Shown: positions 45,410-53,783 of the stretch, piece by piece | How positions within the stretch are numbered: position 1 is the stretch's first letter | How the letters are laid out: every line of letters begins with the position of its first letter | Assembly (NCBI RefSeq): GCF_021532275.1 | Contig: NZ_JACBOT010000029.1 | Coordinates: forward strand, 1 to 64,000 | Reading direction: 5' to 3' | DNA length: 64,000 nt | DNA from: Brevibacterium sp. UCMA 11754 | GTDB taxonomy: Bacteria > Actinomycetota > Actinomycetes > Actinomycetales > Brevibacteriaceae | Program-made: the position numbers and the translations under genes | The notes under the pieces: model-generated | Seen by the model: the letters and a program-made list of their open reading frames with translations, nothing else | Database searches by the model: none | What the model was told of the DNA's origin: nothing

Positions 45410-46525
45410 ATGCGACCTCATTCATCATTCGGCGGCCGACACGAACTCGGCCAGAACTTCCTGCGTTCACCCTCAGCCCTCAACACGATCGCGAACCTCA
45501 CCCGCGCCACCACCGGTTCCATTCTGGAGATCGGGCCCGGCACCGGTGCGGTGACTGCTCGGCTGTACCCGCTCGGCAGACCGCTCACGCTCGTGGAACT
45601 CGACGAAACGAGGATCAGTCACCTTGAACACTCATTCCCGCGCGCCCAGGTCAGACACGCAGATGTCCTGAGGTCCAGGCTCGACCAGCCCGTGATCGTC
45701 GGCAGCCTGCCCTTCCACCTGACCACACCCATTCTGCGCAGACTCCTGCGCGCCAGGAAATGGCAGAACGCCATTCTGCTCACCCAATGGGAAGTGGCCC
45801 GCAAACGCGCCGGCGTCGGCGGATCGACCATGATGACCGCCCAATGGGCACCGTGGTTCGACTTCCGACTCATCGAACGCGTACCTGCCCACGCCTTCAC
45901 ACCGAAGCCCAGCGTCGACGGCGGCATCCTCACCATCGATCGCCTGGCAAGCAGCCTCGTGCCGGACCGGCACAGGTCGGACTACCAACAATTCGTCCGC
46001 ACGGCCTTCACCGGACGCGGACGTGGGATGAAAGGAATCCTTACGACAATGAACCTCACTGACCGCACCACGCTGCAATCGACCATGGACCGCAACGACG
46101 TCAGAGGAGACACCTTGCCACGGGACCTCAAACCAGAACAGTGGGCCGGACTGTATTCGGCCCTCGGCACGACCGAGACAAGTACTGCGAAGAACCCATC
46201 AGCTGCACAGAAGCAGAGCAGGAAATCACAGAAGAAGGGAAACACCATGCGAAACGACAAAGGACACAAGAGCCCCAGCGTCGCGGCCGGAACAGGAGAG
46301 ATCCCCGTGATTGCCGAGAAGCCGGTGATCACGGGCGAGATTCCCATCGTCGGCGCCGACCAGGCGGCACAGAAGCTCGAGGCCCAGATACCGGGAGTCG
46401 ACCCTGAGGCCAAGACGAAGAGCCACGATAAGGGACACCTGCAGGCCGAGCGCGGTTTCATGCCGCAGCACGGCAAGCCGTCCCAGCCCCAGCCGCGGTG
46501 GAATCTGCCACGGCGCCAAGGCTGA
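45410..46525 (+). CDS. erm: 23S rRNA (adenine-N6)-dimethyltransferase, Erm family
   Basis: A 371-residue Erm methylase. It would methylate the A2058-equivalent of 23S rRNA, giving macrolide-lincosamide-streptogramin B resistance. HELGQNFLRSPSALNTI opens the domain, the SAM loop is EIGPGTGAVTARL, the catalytic-type motif is GSLPFHLTTPILRRLL (Ser where Asn is usual), and LTQWEVARKRAGVGGSTMMTAQWAPWFDF and FTPKPSVDGGILTI are very Erm-specific. The domain ends near residue 260. A basic, Pro-rich, probably disordered tail follows, and an ATG at 46247 with its own GAAGGGA could also start a separate 92-residue protein. Regulated by the upstream leader. Confidence 0.93.
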   Translation: MRPHSSFGGRHELGQNFLRSPSALNTIANLTRATTGSILEIGPGTGAVTARLYPLGRPLTLVELDETRISHLEHSFPRAQVRHADVLRSRLDQPVIVGSLPFHLTTPILRRLLRARKWQNAILLTQWEVARKRAGVGGSTMMTAQWAPWFDFRLIERVPAHAFTPKPSVDGGILTIDRLASSLVPDRHRSDYQQFVRTAFTGRGRGMKGILTTMNLTDRTTLQSTMDRNDVRGDTLPRDLKPEQWAGLYSALGTTETSTAKNPSAAQKQSRKSQKKGNTMRNDKGHKSPSVAAGTGEIPVIAEKPVITGEIPIVGADQAAQKLEAQIPGVDPEAKTKSHDKGHLQAERGFMPQHGKPSQPQPRWNLPRRQG

Positions 46526-46549
46526 CGACTGACAGTTGACGGTCCCACC

Positions 46550-46582
46550 ACACGCGGGCACGAGCCAATCGTGCCCGCGTGT
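46550..46582. terminator. Hairpin terminator after erm
   Basis: A perfect 14-base-pair stem (ACACGCGGGCACGA with its complement) with a five-base loop, 25 bases past the erm stop. No long T-tract follows. Confidence 0.8.
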
Positions 46583-46710
46583 CCATCATCACAACCAGAA
46601 TTCCGCTCGGCAGACATACTCACTGAGCTCGGATCAGATGGCGACTGCATACCATCTGACCTGGAACTTCACGTAAACACAAGATAAACTACGGCTATTG
46701 TGCACCTCCT

Positions 46711-46750
46711 GTTCGCCGGAGGGGCTGAGTGTGTTCATCTTCCATTCATC
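46711..46750 (+). promoter_or_regulatory. PHO-box-like direct repeats before the phosphate transporter
   Basis: GTTCGCC (46711), GTTCATC (46733) and ATTCATC (46744) lie on one 11-base register, with a poor unit at 46722. This resembles the 11-base direct-repeat PhoP sites of streptomycetes (GTTCACC-type). The spacing of 85 bases to the start fits promoter control. Binding is inferred. Confidence 0.5.
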
Positions 46751-46835
46751 AACCCCTTAACCTTGCGGACATCCAGAGTGCGAATCATGGGAGACAGCTG
46801 GAAATACATCTCATGATCCTCGCTAGGAGACGCGC

Positions 46836-48344
46836 ATGACCCAGGCTCTGGCACCAGAGACCTTCACACCGACGCAGACCGTCGGCCGCAGCAATGATCG
46901 TCGCTGGCACCTGGCCTTCGGCCTGCTGCTCGCGATCACTCTCATCGCCTTCACCTTGTGGTCATTCGGCTATGTCAGCCAGGGCGCACCGCGCATGGTG
47001 CTGATCACGACGGTCATCTTCGGTGCGTTCATGGCCTTCAACATCGGAGGCAACGATGTGGCGAACGCCTTCGGCACCTCGGTTGGTGCAGGCACCCTGA
47101 CGATGAAGCAGGCGCTCCTTGTTGCGGCTGTCTTCGAGGTCAGCGGTGCGCTGCTGGCCGGCGGCGATGTCACTGACACCATCAAGAGCGGAATCGTCGA
47201 CCTGGGTGCCGTCTCCCTCGACCCGATGGAGTTCGTCTACATCATGATGGCCGCCCTCCTCGGTGCGGCAGTGTGGCTGCTGATCGCCACTCGCATGGGC
47301 TGGCCGGTCTCGACCACGCACTCGATCATCGGCGGCATCATCGGCGCCTCCCTGACCATCGGCTTCGTCACCGGCACCGGAGGCTTCGCCATGGTGCAGT
47401 GGTCAGAGGTCGGCATGATCGCTATCTCGTGGGTCCTCTCCCCCGCGCTCGGCGCACTCGTCGCCTTCCTCATCTACGGGGCGATCAAGAAGTACGTCCT
47501 CGGCGATGCCCTGTCAAAGACCCTGAAACCCCACATGCTGGCTCCCACCGGCGAGAGCAGCCACGCTGCAGACGCCGGACTGGACCTTGAGCGCGATCCC
47601 GATACCACGGCTTCGGCCGATCAGTCGGTCGGTTCGCACTCCACACTCCAACGTTGGGTTCCGCTCATCGCCGCAGGCGGTGCCGTCATCCTCACCGCAA
47701 TGCTCCTGTTCAAGGGCCTGAAGAATCTCGACGTTGCAGTCGGCGCCGTCGGAGGCACCCTCATCATGGCGATGATCGGCCTCGCCGTGTGGATGGCAGT
47801 ATTCGTCTTCGCCAAGACCCTGCGCAAGCAGACAGTTCCCCGTGCGACCTACGTCCTCTTCTCCTGGATGCAGGTGTTCACCGCCTCGGCGTTCGCCTTC
47901 AGCCATGGCTCCAACGACATTGCGAACGCGATCGGGCCCTTCGCCGCAGTCCTCGACGTGCTCAAGACCGGCAACATCAGCTCCGAGGCATCCGTCCCCT
48001 TCGCCGCCATGCTCACCTGCGGGATCGCCCTCGTTGCCGGCCTCTGGTTCATCGGCCGCAAGGTCATCGCCACGGTCGGGACCAAACTCACGGAGATCCA
48101 CCCTGCATCCGGCTTCGCCGCCGAGCTCGCTGCCGCGGCCGTCGTGATGGCAGCTTCAGTCAGCGGTCTGCCCGTCTCTTCCACCCATATCCTCATCGGT
48201 GCGATCATCGGCGTAGGTCTGGTCAACCGATCGGCGAACTGGAAGCTGATGAAGCCGATCGCCATGGCTTGGGTCATCACCCTGCCGGCCGCCGCGAGCA
48301 TCGGTGCCATCAGCGTCCTCACCTTGCGTACGCTCTTCGGCTGA
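46836..48344 (+). CDS. pit: Inorganic phosphate transporter, Pit family
   Basis: A 502-residue membrane protein with the two inverted PiT signatures: [18 protein letters not shown] near residue 70, and [17 protein letters not shown] near residue 365. Each is followed by a [15 protein letters not shown] or [15 protein letters not shown] segment. About 10-12 helices are present, with a cytoplasmic loop at about residues 230-275. It imports metal-phosphate coupled to protons. RBS AGGAGA. The PHO-box-like repeats upstream suggest phosphate control. Confidence 0.93.
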   Translation: MTQALAPETFTPTQTVGRSNDRRWHLAFGLLLAITLIAFTLWSFGYVSQGAPRMVLITTVIFGAFMAFNIGGNDVANAFGTSVGAGTLTMKQALLVAAVFEVSGALLAGGDVTDTIKSGIVDLGAVSLDPMEFVYIMMAALLGAAVWLLIATRMGWPVSTTHSIIGGIIGASLTIGFVTGTGGFAMVQWSEVGMIAISWVLSPALGALVAFLIYGAIKKYVLGDALSKTLKPHMLAPTGESSHAADAGLDLERDPDTTASADQSVGSHSTLQRWVPLIAAGGAVILTAMLLFKGLKNLDVAVGAVGGTLIMAMIGLAVWMAVFVFAKTLRKQTVPRATYVLFSWMQVFTASAFAFSHGSNDIANAIGPFAAVLDVLKTGNISSEASVPFAAMLTCGIALVAGLWFIGRKVIATVGTKLTEIHPASGFAAELAAAAVVMAASVSGLPVSSTHILIGAIIGVGLVNRSANWKLMKPIAMAWVITLPAAASIGAISVLTLRTLFG

Positions 48345-48353
48345 CTCTCCGAT

Positions 48354-48394
48354 AGTCGCCTCGGCGGCCTGCGCAGCGGGCAGCCGAGGCGACT
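48354..48394. terminator. Hairpin terminator after pit
   Basis: AGTCGCCTCGGC (48354-48365) pairs perfectly with 48383-48394 over 12 base pairs with a 17-base loop, ten bases after the pit stop. One arm contains the over-represented genomic word CGCCTCGGCG. Confidence 0.75.
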
Positions 48395-48478
48395 GTCTCA
48401 TTCACCGACCGGTGGGGTTATCGACACCGACGGTTCCGCTCCTGACATCCGTGTCAGCCTCTGCCGATAGAATCATTC

Positions 48479-48611
48479 ACACGTTCACGAGTCGTGGCCA
48501 TCGGTACCTGGCCGGCCACGCGGCAACCCGTCATCGACCGGGTGCCCCAGGGATAGAGCGGGTCAGCGCCACATGGCGTTGGCAAGATTCGATCCGGGCG
48601 CATGCTGCCCG
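48479..48611 (+). ncRNA. SAM-IV-like riboswitch
   Basis: The core CGGCAACCCG...CGGGUGCCCC matches the SAM-clan signature. Around it: P1 ACACGUUC (48479-48486) with GAGCGGGU (48556-48563); P2 CGUGGCC (48493-48499) with GGCCACG (48514-48520); P3 ACCCG (48526-48530) with CGGGU (48539-48543); then a 3' hairpin GCGCC/GGCGU (48566-48579) followed by GGCAAG, as in actinobacterial SAM-IV. A second hairpin CGGGC/GCCCG (48595-48611) sits just before the ribosome site of the next gene and is the likely expression platform. It would lower expression when SAM is high. Confidence 0.75.
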
Positions 48612-48627
48612 AGAAACGAGTGTCACC

Positions 48628-49050
48628 GTGTCTCACGAGGCAGCGGAGCGCTGGCCGGGATTCTCCGAAACAGAAGCCCTCGAATGGAGCCGTGTAATCC
48701 TCCACCATTCTCCTGACCCCCTGCCAGCCAGCATCAAGGCTCAGATGTCGGCGGCGATCAGGAGAGGAACTCCGGTCGCGGCACCTGGTTGGGCTCGGAC
48801 GGCCGATCAGGCACGCGACTGTGGTTTCACACCGATCCTCTACCACTCACTATTCGCAGTGCTCCATGCGATCGATCCGAATTCCTTCAGGTCGCATCCG
48901 CACCATCGCCAGGTCACCCACCGCAACCAGTTTCCGGGCGTCCCGTTCGAAGCCGAGCTCTGGCAAGAGTGGCCGCGGCTGGTGCTCAATGATGGTCCCT
49001 CACCGGGGACAGCGGCCGAACTGGTGCTCCTGTTCGCGACATCAACCTGA
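48628..49050 (+). CDS. Unrecognised 140-residue protein behind the SAM-IV-like riboswitch
   Basis: A GTG start at 48628 gives a 140-residue, soluble-looking protein without a signal peptide or membrane helix. It is rich in Trp, His and Pro (for example EALEWSRVILHHSPDPLP, HPHHRQVTHRNQFPG, AELWQEWPRLVLND). I do not recognise the family. The frame runs to 9 bases inside the convergent mntR end. The riboswitch upstream suggests a role in methionine or SAM metabolism or transport, or in detoxifying a related metabolite. Confidence 0.6.
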   Translation: MSHEAAERWPGFSETEALEWSRVILHHSPDPLPASIKAQMSAAIRRGTPVAAPGWARTADQARDCGFTPILYHSLFAVLHAIDPNSFRSHPHHRQVTHRNQFPGVPFEAELWQEWPRLVLNDGPSPGTAAELVLLFATST

Positions 49051-49755
49051 TGCCTTCAGATACACCGCCGAGGCGACCGGACGGTCCACGTCTATGCGTT
49101 TCACGTCGCTCTGTCCTGCTCCGGACTGCTTCGATTCGAGAGGTTCGCTGAACACCGAAATCGAGACAGCTCCGCTGCCTTCTCTCTCGGTGACGTCGAG
49201 GCGTGCACCCGGGCGCACCCCCACCTCGGCGAGGTGGGCAAGGACTGAGGGATCCGCGTCCGAGACCCGGATGACCGTGTAGGACCCGGGGCCAGCCTCA
49301 GCGAGGAGGAGCGAGGAATCATGGGACTCGATCTTCCCGTCGGGGCCGGGGATCGGGTCCCCGTGAGGATCGGCCTGGGGACGGCCGAGGAACGCGTCGA
49401 TGCGATCGACAAGCCGATCCGAGGCCGCATGTTCGAGGATCTCCGCCTCATCGTGGACCTCGTCCCAGCCATAGCCCAAGGATTCGACGAGGAACGTTTC
49501 GAGCAGGCGATGCCTGCGCACCATCGATAGCGCTATCGTCTCCCCCTTCGAGGTCAGCACCGGAGGGCGATAGGGCACGCGGACGATGAGCCCGAGCTCG
49601 TCGAGACGTTTGAGCACCTCGGTGACGTTGGCCTTGGTGGTGCCGAAGCGATTCGCCAGCTCGGTGGCAGTCATCGGTGTCCCGCCCCATTCCTGGGCCG
49701 ACCAGATCGCCTTGAGATAGTCCTGGCTGACCTCGGACACTTCGCCTGCACGCAT
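49042..49755 (-). CDS. mntR: DtxR/MntR-family manganese-dependent repressor
   Basis: A 237-residue regulator. The HTH (SQDYLKAIWSAQEWGGTPMTATELANRFGTTKANVTEVLKRLDELGLIVRVPYRP) is followed by the metal-binding dimerisation domain with MVRRHRLLETFLVESLGYGWDEVHDEAEILEHAAS (His/Glu ligands) and a FeoA/SH3-like C-terminal domain at about residue 150 onward. Two conserved palindromes before mntA and mntH in this window are its obvious targets. The -10 box AGCGTA (49762-49767; TACGCT on the coding strand) lies six bases before the ATG, so it is probably leaderless. Confidence 0.9.
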   Translation of the reverse strand: MRAGEVSEVSQDYLKAIWSAQEWGGTPMTATELANRFGTTKANVTEVLKRLDELGLIVRVPYRPPVLTSKGETIALSMVRRHRLLETFLVESLGYGWDEVHDEAEILEHAASDRLVDRIDAFLGRPQADPHGDPIPGPDGKIESHDSSLLLAEAGPGSYTVIRVSDADPSVLAHLAEVGVRPGARLDVTEREGSGAVSISVFSEPLESKQSGAGQSDVKRIDVDRPVASAVYLKASG

Positions 49756-50019
49756 GCGCTCAGCGTAGCCGATGTGCCGGGACCGCCAACAGATTCGGTC
49801 CTCGTCTACAGTCGAGGGTGAGACCTGAGCAGACCCAGCGGAGAAGACGACGATGACCATGCACCTCGGCCGCACCATCACCACCGGCCCTGGCCAAAGC
49901 TCGGGCCCGAGTCTGACCTTCGGCTCAGGTCAAGTCCGGCTCTTGCGCCGACACGAGGGGTCGCGGATCTGGAACAACTTTCGCCTCCGGGAGAAGGTGC
50001 AGCCTGGAAGAATCACAGT

Positions 50020-51138
50020 ATGAGGATGAGGACGCATAAGTTGAGCACGACCCTGGTCTATGGAGTGACGCTCGCACTATTCATGTTGGTCATCTTCTTC
50101 CTCACGAACGCCGGCATCGACCCCCGTGCCAATCGTATGGGGGATTTCGACCCCAAAGGCGCCGCGACGGTGTGCTTCGGCCTGCTTGGCCTCTATCACG
50201 CGATTGCGATCATCTTCTTCGACGAGGGTGACTCATCGAAGTCGGCCGCTGCGGCCGCCGACTCCCACCTCCCCAGGGCACCCGATTCGTACACCGGCTT
50301 CATCCGACAGTCCTGGTACAAGGTGCTGTCGGTCGGGCCCATCTTCGCGGTCTTCTGCACAGCCTCGGTGTTCATCTGGCATTCGTTTGCCGAATTCCCG
50401 GGAAGTCCGGGAACGGTGTGGGGTGACTACGCCACATCGCCAGCGCCTGCCCTCACCCTCTTCCTCCTGTGCTGGGCCAGCACGAATATCGGGTTCATTT
50501 TCGCCGCCATCGCCGAGGCGTTCAACCGTGATCGGTCCGGTCTCTTCATCACGGCAATGGTCATCATGTTCATCGTCGGCCTCGGCATCACTGTCGGTTT
50601 CATATTCCTCCCGGAGCAGTCGACCGGCGCGGCGCTGACGATGGCCGCACTCGCCCTGCCCTTGACCCTGCTCACCGTCATCGGTGCCCGCGCCTGGGCC
50701 ATCGCCCGAGTGAATCGCTACGATGCGAGCCACCCCCGACTGAGTGCTCGGGAACGACGACGTTCGGAGCAGTTCGGCCCCGATCATCAGCGTCGGCCCA
50801 CTCCAGGTCCGCCGCCGTTCGACATGCTCCGAGATGGGGAGCAGCTGCTCATGCACTTCAAGAGCGAGCGGACCCCGGAACCGCAGATGCTCATCGCCAC
50901 GAATCAGAGGTTCGTCCGTGCCTCGGTCCTCGGATCCGATCGGACCTTCATTCTCGAACAGGCCAGTCCCGGGCAGCTCCTCGGCGCCAGTTCTGAGCGC
51001 GTGGGTCACGATCTGATGACCACTGCGCACTTCCGCGACCGCCAGGACATGCGCGTCGTCGGTGGAGATCCCGAGCAGTCCCGTGCCTTCGCCGAGGCGG
51101 TCACCCGTCTCGCACGAACCGGACAACTCCGCGGCTGA
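50020..51138 (+). CDS. Integral membrane protein with C-terminal soluble domain
   Basis: A 372-residue protein with about six hydrophobic helices in residues 10-235 (LVYGVTLALFMLVIFFLT, GPIFAVFCTASVFIW, ALTLFLLCWASTNIGFIFAAI, ITAMVIMFIVGLGITVGFIF). A soluble region follows from about residue 265 (FDMLRDGEQLLMHFKSERTPEPQMLIATNQRFVRA, a pattern like bacterial PH-type domains). No specific function can be assigned. ATG 50020 follows GGAAG by about nine bases. Confidence 0.7.
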   Translation: MRMRTHKLSTTLVYGVTLALFMLVIFFLTNAGIDPRANRMGDFDPKGAATVCFGLLGLYHAIAIIFFDEGDSSKSAAAAADSHLPRAPDSYTGFIRQSWYKVLSVGPIFAVFCTASVFIWHSFAEFPGSPGTVWGDYATSPAPALTLFLLCWASTNIGFIFAAIAEAFNRDRSGLFITAMVIMFIVGLGITVGFIFLPEQSTGAALTMAALALPLTLLTVIGARAWAIARVNRYDASHPRLSARERRRSEQFGPDHQRRPTPGPPPFDMLRDGEQLLMHFKSERTPEPQMLIATNQRFVRASVLGSDRTFILEQASPGQLLGASSERVGHDLMTTAHFRDRQDMRVVGGDPEQSRAFAEAVTRLARTGQLRG

Positions 51139-51218
51139 GAACAGCGCCTGGTCCTCGGCTGAGAGCCGGACCGTCACGGCGCCTCCTCACCGCCTATGCC
51201 CGGCGACGCGAGCTACCT

Positions 51219-51245
51219 GAAAGTAACGAACTCGCCCTGAAAGTA
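51219..51245 (+). repeat. Direct repeat before the BCCT transporter gene
   Basis: CCTGAAAGTA occurs twice at an interval of about 17 bases, roughly 100 bases before the transporter start. It may be a binding site for a regulator of this gene. Nothing else in the 195-base gap is recognised. Confidence 0.4.
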
Positions 51246-51333
51246 GGGGGCGGAGTCCCTGACAAAACACCGAGAGTCTACGATGGAGCGGTGCCTTTTG
51301 GGCCAATCCAGATTTTCCGACCGGAGGTAATGC

Positions 51334-53610
51334 GTGCAGGATCCCAACGACGAGAAGATGAAGCGGCCAATCGTCGAGCGTGAGCGCTTCGGCGGAACCG
51401 ACAGACCTGCCCGAGACGTCGACCCCGAGAAGCGCCCTCCGATCTCCAGCACGGAGATGAGCCGCGGTCCCGCCGAGCTCACGGACGAGCGGGGATCCCG
51501 GGTCAACTGGAAGGTCTTCATCATCTCCTCGGCGGTGATCCTCGGCTTCTCGATCTGGGCGATGCTCATGCCCGACTTCGCGCAGTCGACGATGAAGTCG
51601 ATCGTCGGCTGGATCGCCACCAACCTCGGCTGGTATTACGTCCTCACGGTCACCGTCGTCATCGCCTTCGTCCTCTGGGTCGCCCTGTCCAAGGAAGGTT
51701 CGGTCCGTCTGGGCCCGGATCATTCCCGCCCCCAATACAACCTCTTCACCTGGGTCGCAATGCTCTTCGCCGCCGGCGTGGGCATCGACATGCTCTTCTA
51801 TTCGGTGACGGGGCCGATCACCCAGTTCCTGCAGCCGGTCAACGCCGATCCCGAGTCAGCGGCCGCCGCGCAGGACGCCGTGGTGTGGACGATGTTCCAC
51901 TACGGCATCGCCGGCTGGTCGATGTACTCGCTGCTGGGCATGGCCATGGGCTACTTCGCCTACCGCTGGGGCATGCCCCTGTCGATCCGCGCTGTCCTCT
52001 ACCCCTTGCTGGGCAAGCGGGTGCGCGGAGCCACGGGTGACGTCATCGACATCTTCGCGCTCGTCGGCACCGTCTTCGGCGTAGCCACCTCGATGGGCAT
52101 CGGCGTCGTCCTGCTCAACGTCGGCTTCTCCGAACTCTTCGGTCTGCAGCAGGGCCTCGCCCTGCAGATCGCGCTGGTCATCGTCGCGGTCATCATGACG
52201 ATCGCGGCCTGCACCTCCGGCGTCGACAAGGGCATCCGCCTGGTCTCCGAGCTCAACCTCTGGTCCTGTGCCGCGATGATGCTCTACATCCTCGTCACCG
52301 GCAAGACGGCCTTCCTGCTCAATGCATTGGTCGAGAACATCGGCCGCTTCATCTTCACTCTGCCAGAGCGCACCCTGTCCACGTTCGCCTATGTCGATGA
52401 CGGCTCTGCCTGGATGGGCGCTTGGACGCTGTTCTTCTGGGCATTCTGGCTGGCTTGGGGACCCTTCGTCGGATTGTTCCTGGCCCGCATCTCCCGTGGA
52501 CGCACACTGCGCGAGTTCGTCATCGCTGCGATCACCGCGCCCGTGATCTGCGACTTCATCATCGTCTCGATCTTCGGCAACTCCGCCCTCTCAGAGGTCT
52601 TCAGCGGCAATATGGACTTCGCTCAGCAGGCCATCGATTCACCCGAACAGGGCTGGTATGCCCTCCTCGACATGTTCCCGGGATCGACGTTCCTCATCGG
52701 CCTGGCCACGCTCTCCGGTCTGCTTTTCTACCTCACGAGTGCGAACTCGGGTGCGATGGTGATGTCGAACTTCAGCTCCACCATCCCCAACCCCGAGGAA
52801 GACGGAGCGAAATGGCTGCGGATCTTCTGGGCGGTCGTCACTGCTGTGCTGACCATCGCCATGCTCGTCGCGGGAGGGGTGACGACGATGGAATACGCGA
52901 CCCTGATCTTCGCCCTGCCGGTGACGGTCATCGCCTACCTCGTCATGGCCTCCTTCTCGAAGGTGCTGCGCATGGAGCGAGCCGAACGAGAGGGCCGGAC
53001 CCGCAGGCGCCGGACCACGGCTGCCCACGGTGGCAGGACTCCAGAGAAGACCTGGCGTCAGCGCCTCGCGACTCTGCGCTCCTACCCATCGAAGAAGTCG
53101 GTCGACAGGTTCGTCAACGAGGTGGTCGAACCCGCACTGGAAGCCGTGGCCGCCGAGTTCCGCGAACTCGAATACACGGTCGAGCTGACCCAGGAGACCG
53201 GCCCGGAGTCGGGGATCACGGAGTCCACGCTCATCGTCGACATGGGTCAGCAGCGCAACTTCCAGTATCAGATTGCCGCTGTCGAACACAATGTTCCCTC
53301 GTTCGGTGCACGCAATGCCCCGCGCGGCGATGACGTGTACTACCGGATCGAGGTGTTCACGCAGACCGGTTCCGAGGGCTATGACCTCATGGGTCTGAGC
53401 GGTCAGCAGATCATCGACGACGTCCTCGATCGCTACGAGAACCACCTGTCGTTCCTCGCCTACTCGCACGAGCACTCGTACCAGTCGGTCGTCACCCCGC
53501 CGACTCCCCCGGCCACGGATTCGGTTCCGGCGGTGCCTTCCTCGGCGGATGAGGTCGAGGAGGTCGGCGAAGCTGATCCGGAGCCGGCACTGGCCGACGA
53601 CATCCGCTGA
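51334..53610 (+). CDS. BCCT-family betaine/choline/carnitine transporter
   Basis: A 758-residue secondary transporter with 12 predicted helices between about residues 60 and 550. Conserved BCCT segments are visible: FTWVAMLFAAGVGIDMLFYSVTGPITQF, WTMFHYGIAGWSMYSLLGMAMGYFAYRWG, and WTLFFWAFWLAWGPFVGLFLARISRGRTLREF, the signature. An N-terminal 55-residue polar tail and a long C-terminal cytoplasmic domain of over 200 residues resemble BetT-type carriers, where the tail senses osmolarity. GTG start. A betaine link to the dimethylglycine-type flavoprotein at 33720 is possible but unproven. Confidence 0.92.
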   Translation: MQDPNDEKMKRPIVERERFGGTDRPARDVDPEKRPPISSTEMSRGPAELTDERGSRVNWKVFIISSAVILGFSIWAMLMPDFAQSTMKSIVGWIATNLGWYYVLTVTVVIAFVLWVALSKEGSVRLGPDHSRPQYNLFTWVAMLFAAGVGIDMLFYSVTGPITQFLQPVNADPESAAAAQDAVVWTMFHYGIAGWSMYSLLGMAMGYFAYRWGMPLSIRAVLYPLLGKRVRGATGDVIDIFALVGTVFGVATSMGIGVVLLNVGFSELFGLQQGLALQIALVIVAVIMTIAACTSGVDKGIRLVSELNLWSCAAMMLYILVTGKTAFLLNALVENIGRFIFTLPERTLSTFAYVDDGSAWMGAWTLFFWAFWLAWGPFVGLFLARISRGRTLREFVIAAITAPVICDFIIVSIFGNSALSEVFSGNMDFAQQAIDSPEQGWYALLDMFPGSTFLIGLATLSGLLFYLTSANSGAMVMSNFSSTIPNPEEDGAKWLRIFWAVVTAVLTIAMLVAGGVTTMEYATLIFALPVTVIAYLVMASFSKVLRMERAEREGRTRRRRTTAAHGGRTPEKTWRQRLATLRSYPSKKSVDRFVNEVVEPALEAVAAEFRELEYTVELTQETGPESGITESTLIVDMGQQRNFQYQIAAVEHNVPSFGARNAPRGDDVYYRIEVFTQTGSEGYDLMGLSGQQIIDDVLDRYENHLSFLAYSHEHSYQSVVTPPTPPATDSVPAVPSSADEVEEVGEADPEPALADDIR

Positions 53611-53651
53611 CCCGCAGCCGGTGGCCGGTGGTGAGCATAGCCGAATGTGAA

Positions 53652-53685
53652 CCGAGGCTGCCTCCGACACCGGGGGCAGCCTCGG
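53652..53685. terminator. Hairpin terminator after the BCCT gene
   Basis: CCGAGGCTGCC (53652-53662) pairs with GGCAGCCTCGG (53675-53685), 11 perfect pairs with a 12-base loop, 42 bases past the stop. Confidence 0.75.
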
Positions 53686-53783
53686 CGCATTCATCGGGGT
53701 GTTGCACGATCGCGTCCTTGGCACCATAGTCGAGACAGGGATGTCGAGCGCCCTGCGAACGCATGAACCGGGAGGTGGTCGCC

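Noticed and set aside
51334-53610. Direct link of the BCCT transporter to the dimethylglycine-type operon
   Set aside because: The genes are 13 kb apart with no shared palindrome found before the transporter, so the link stays only a possibility.
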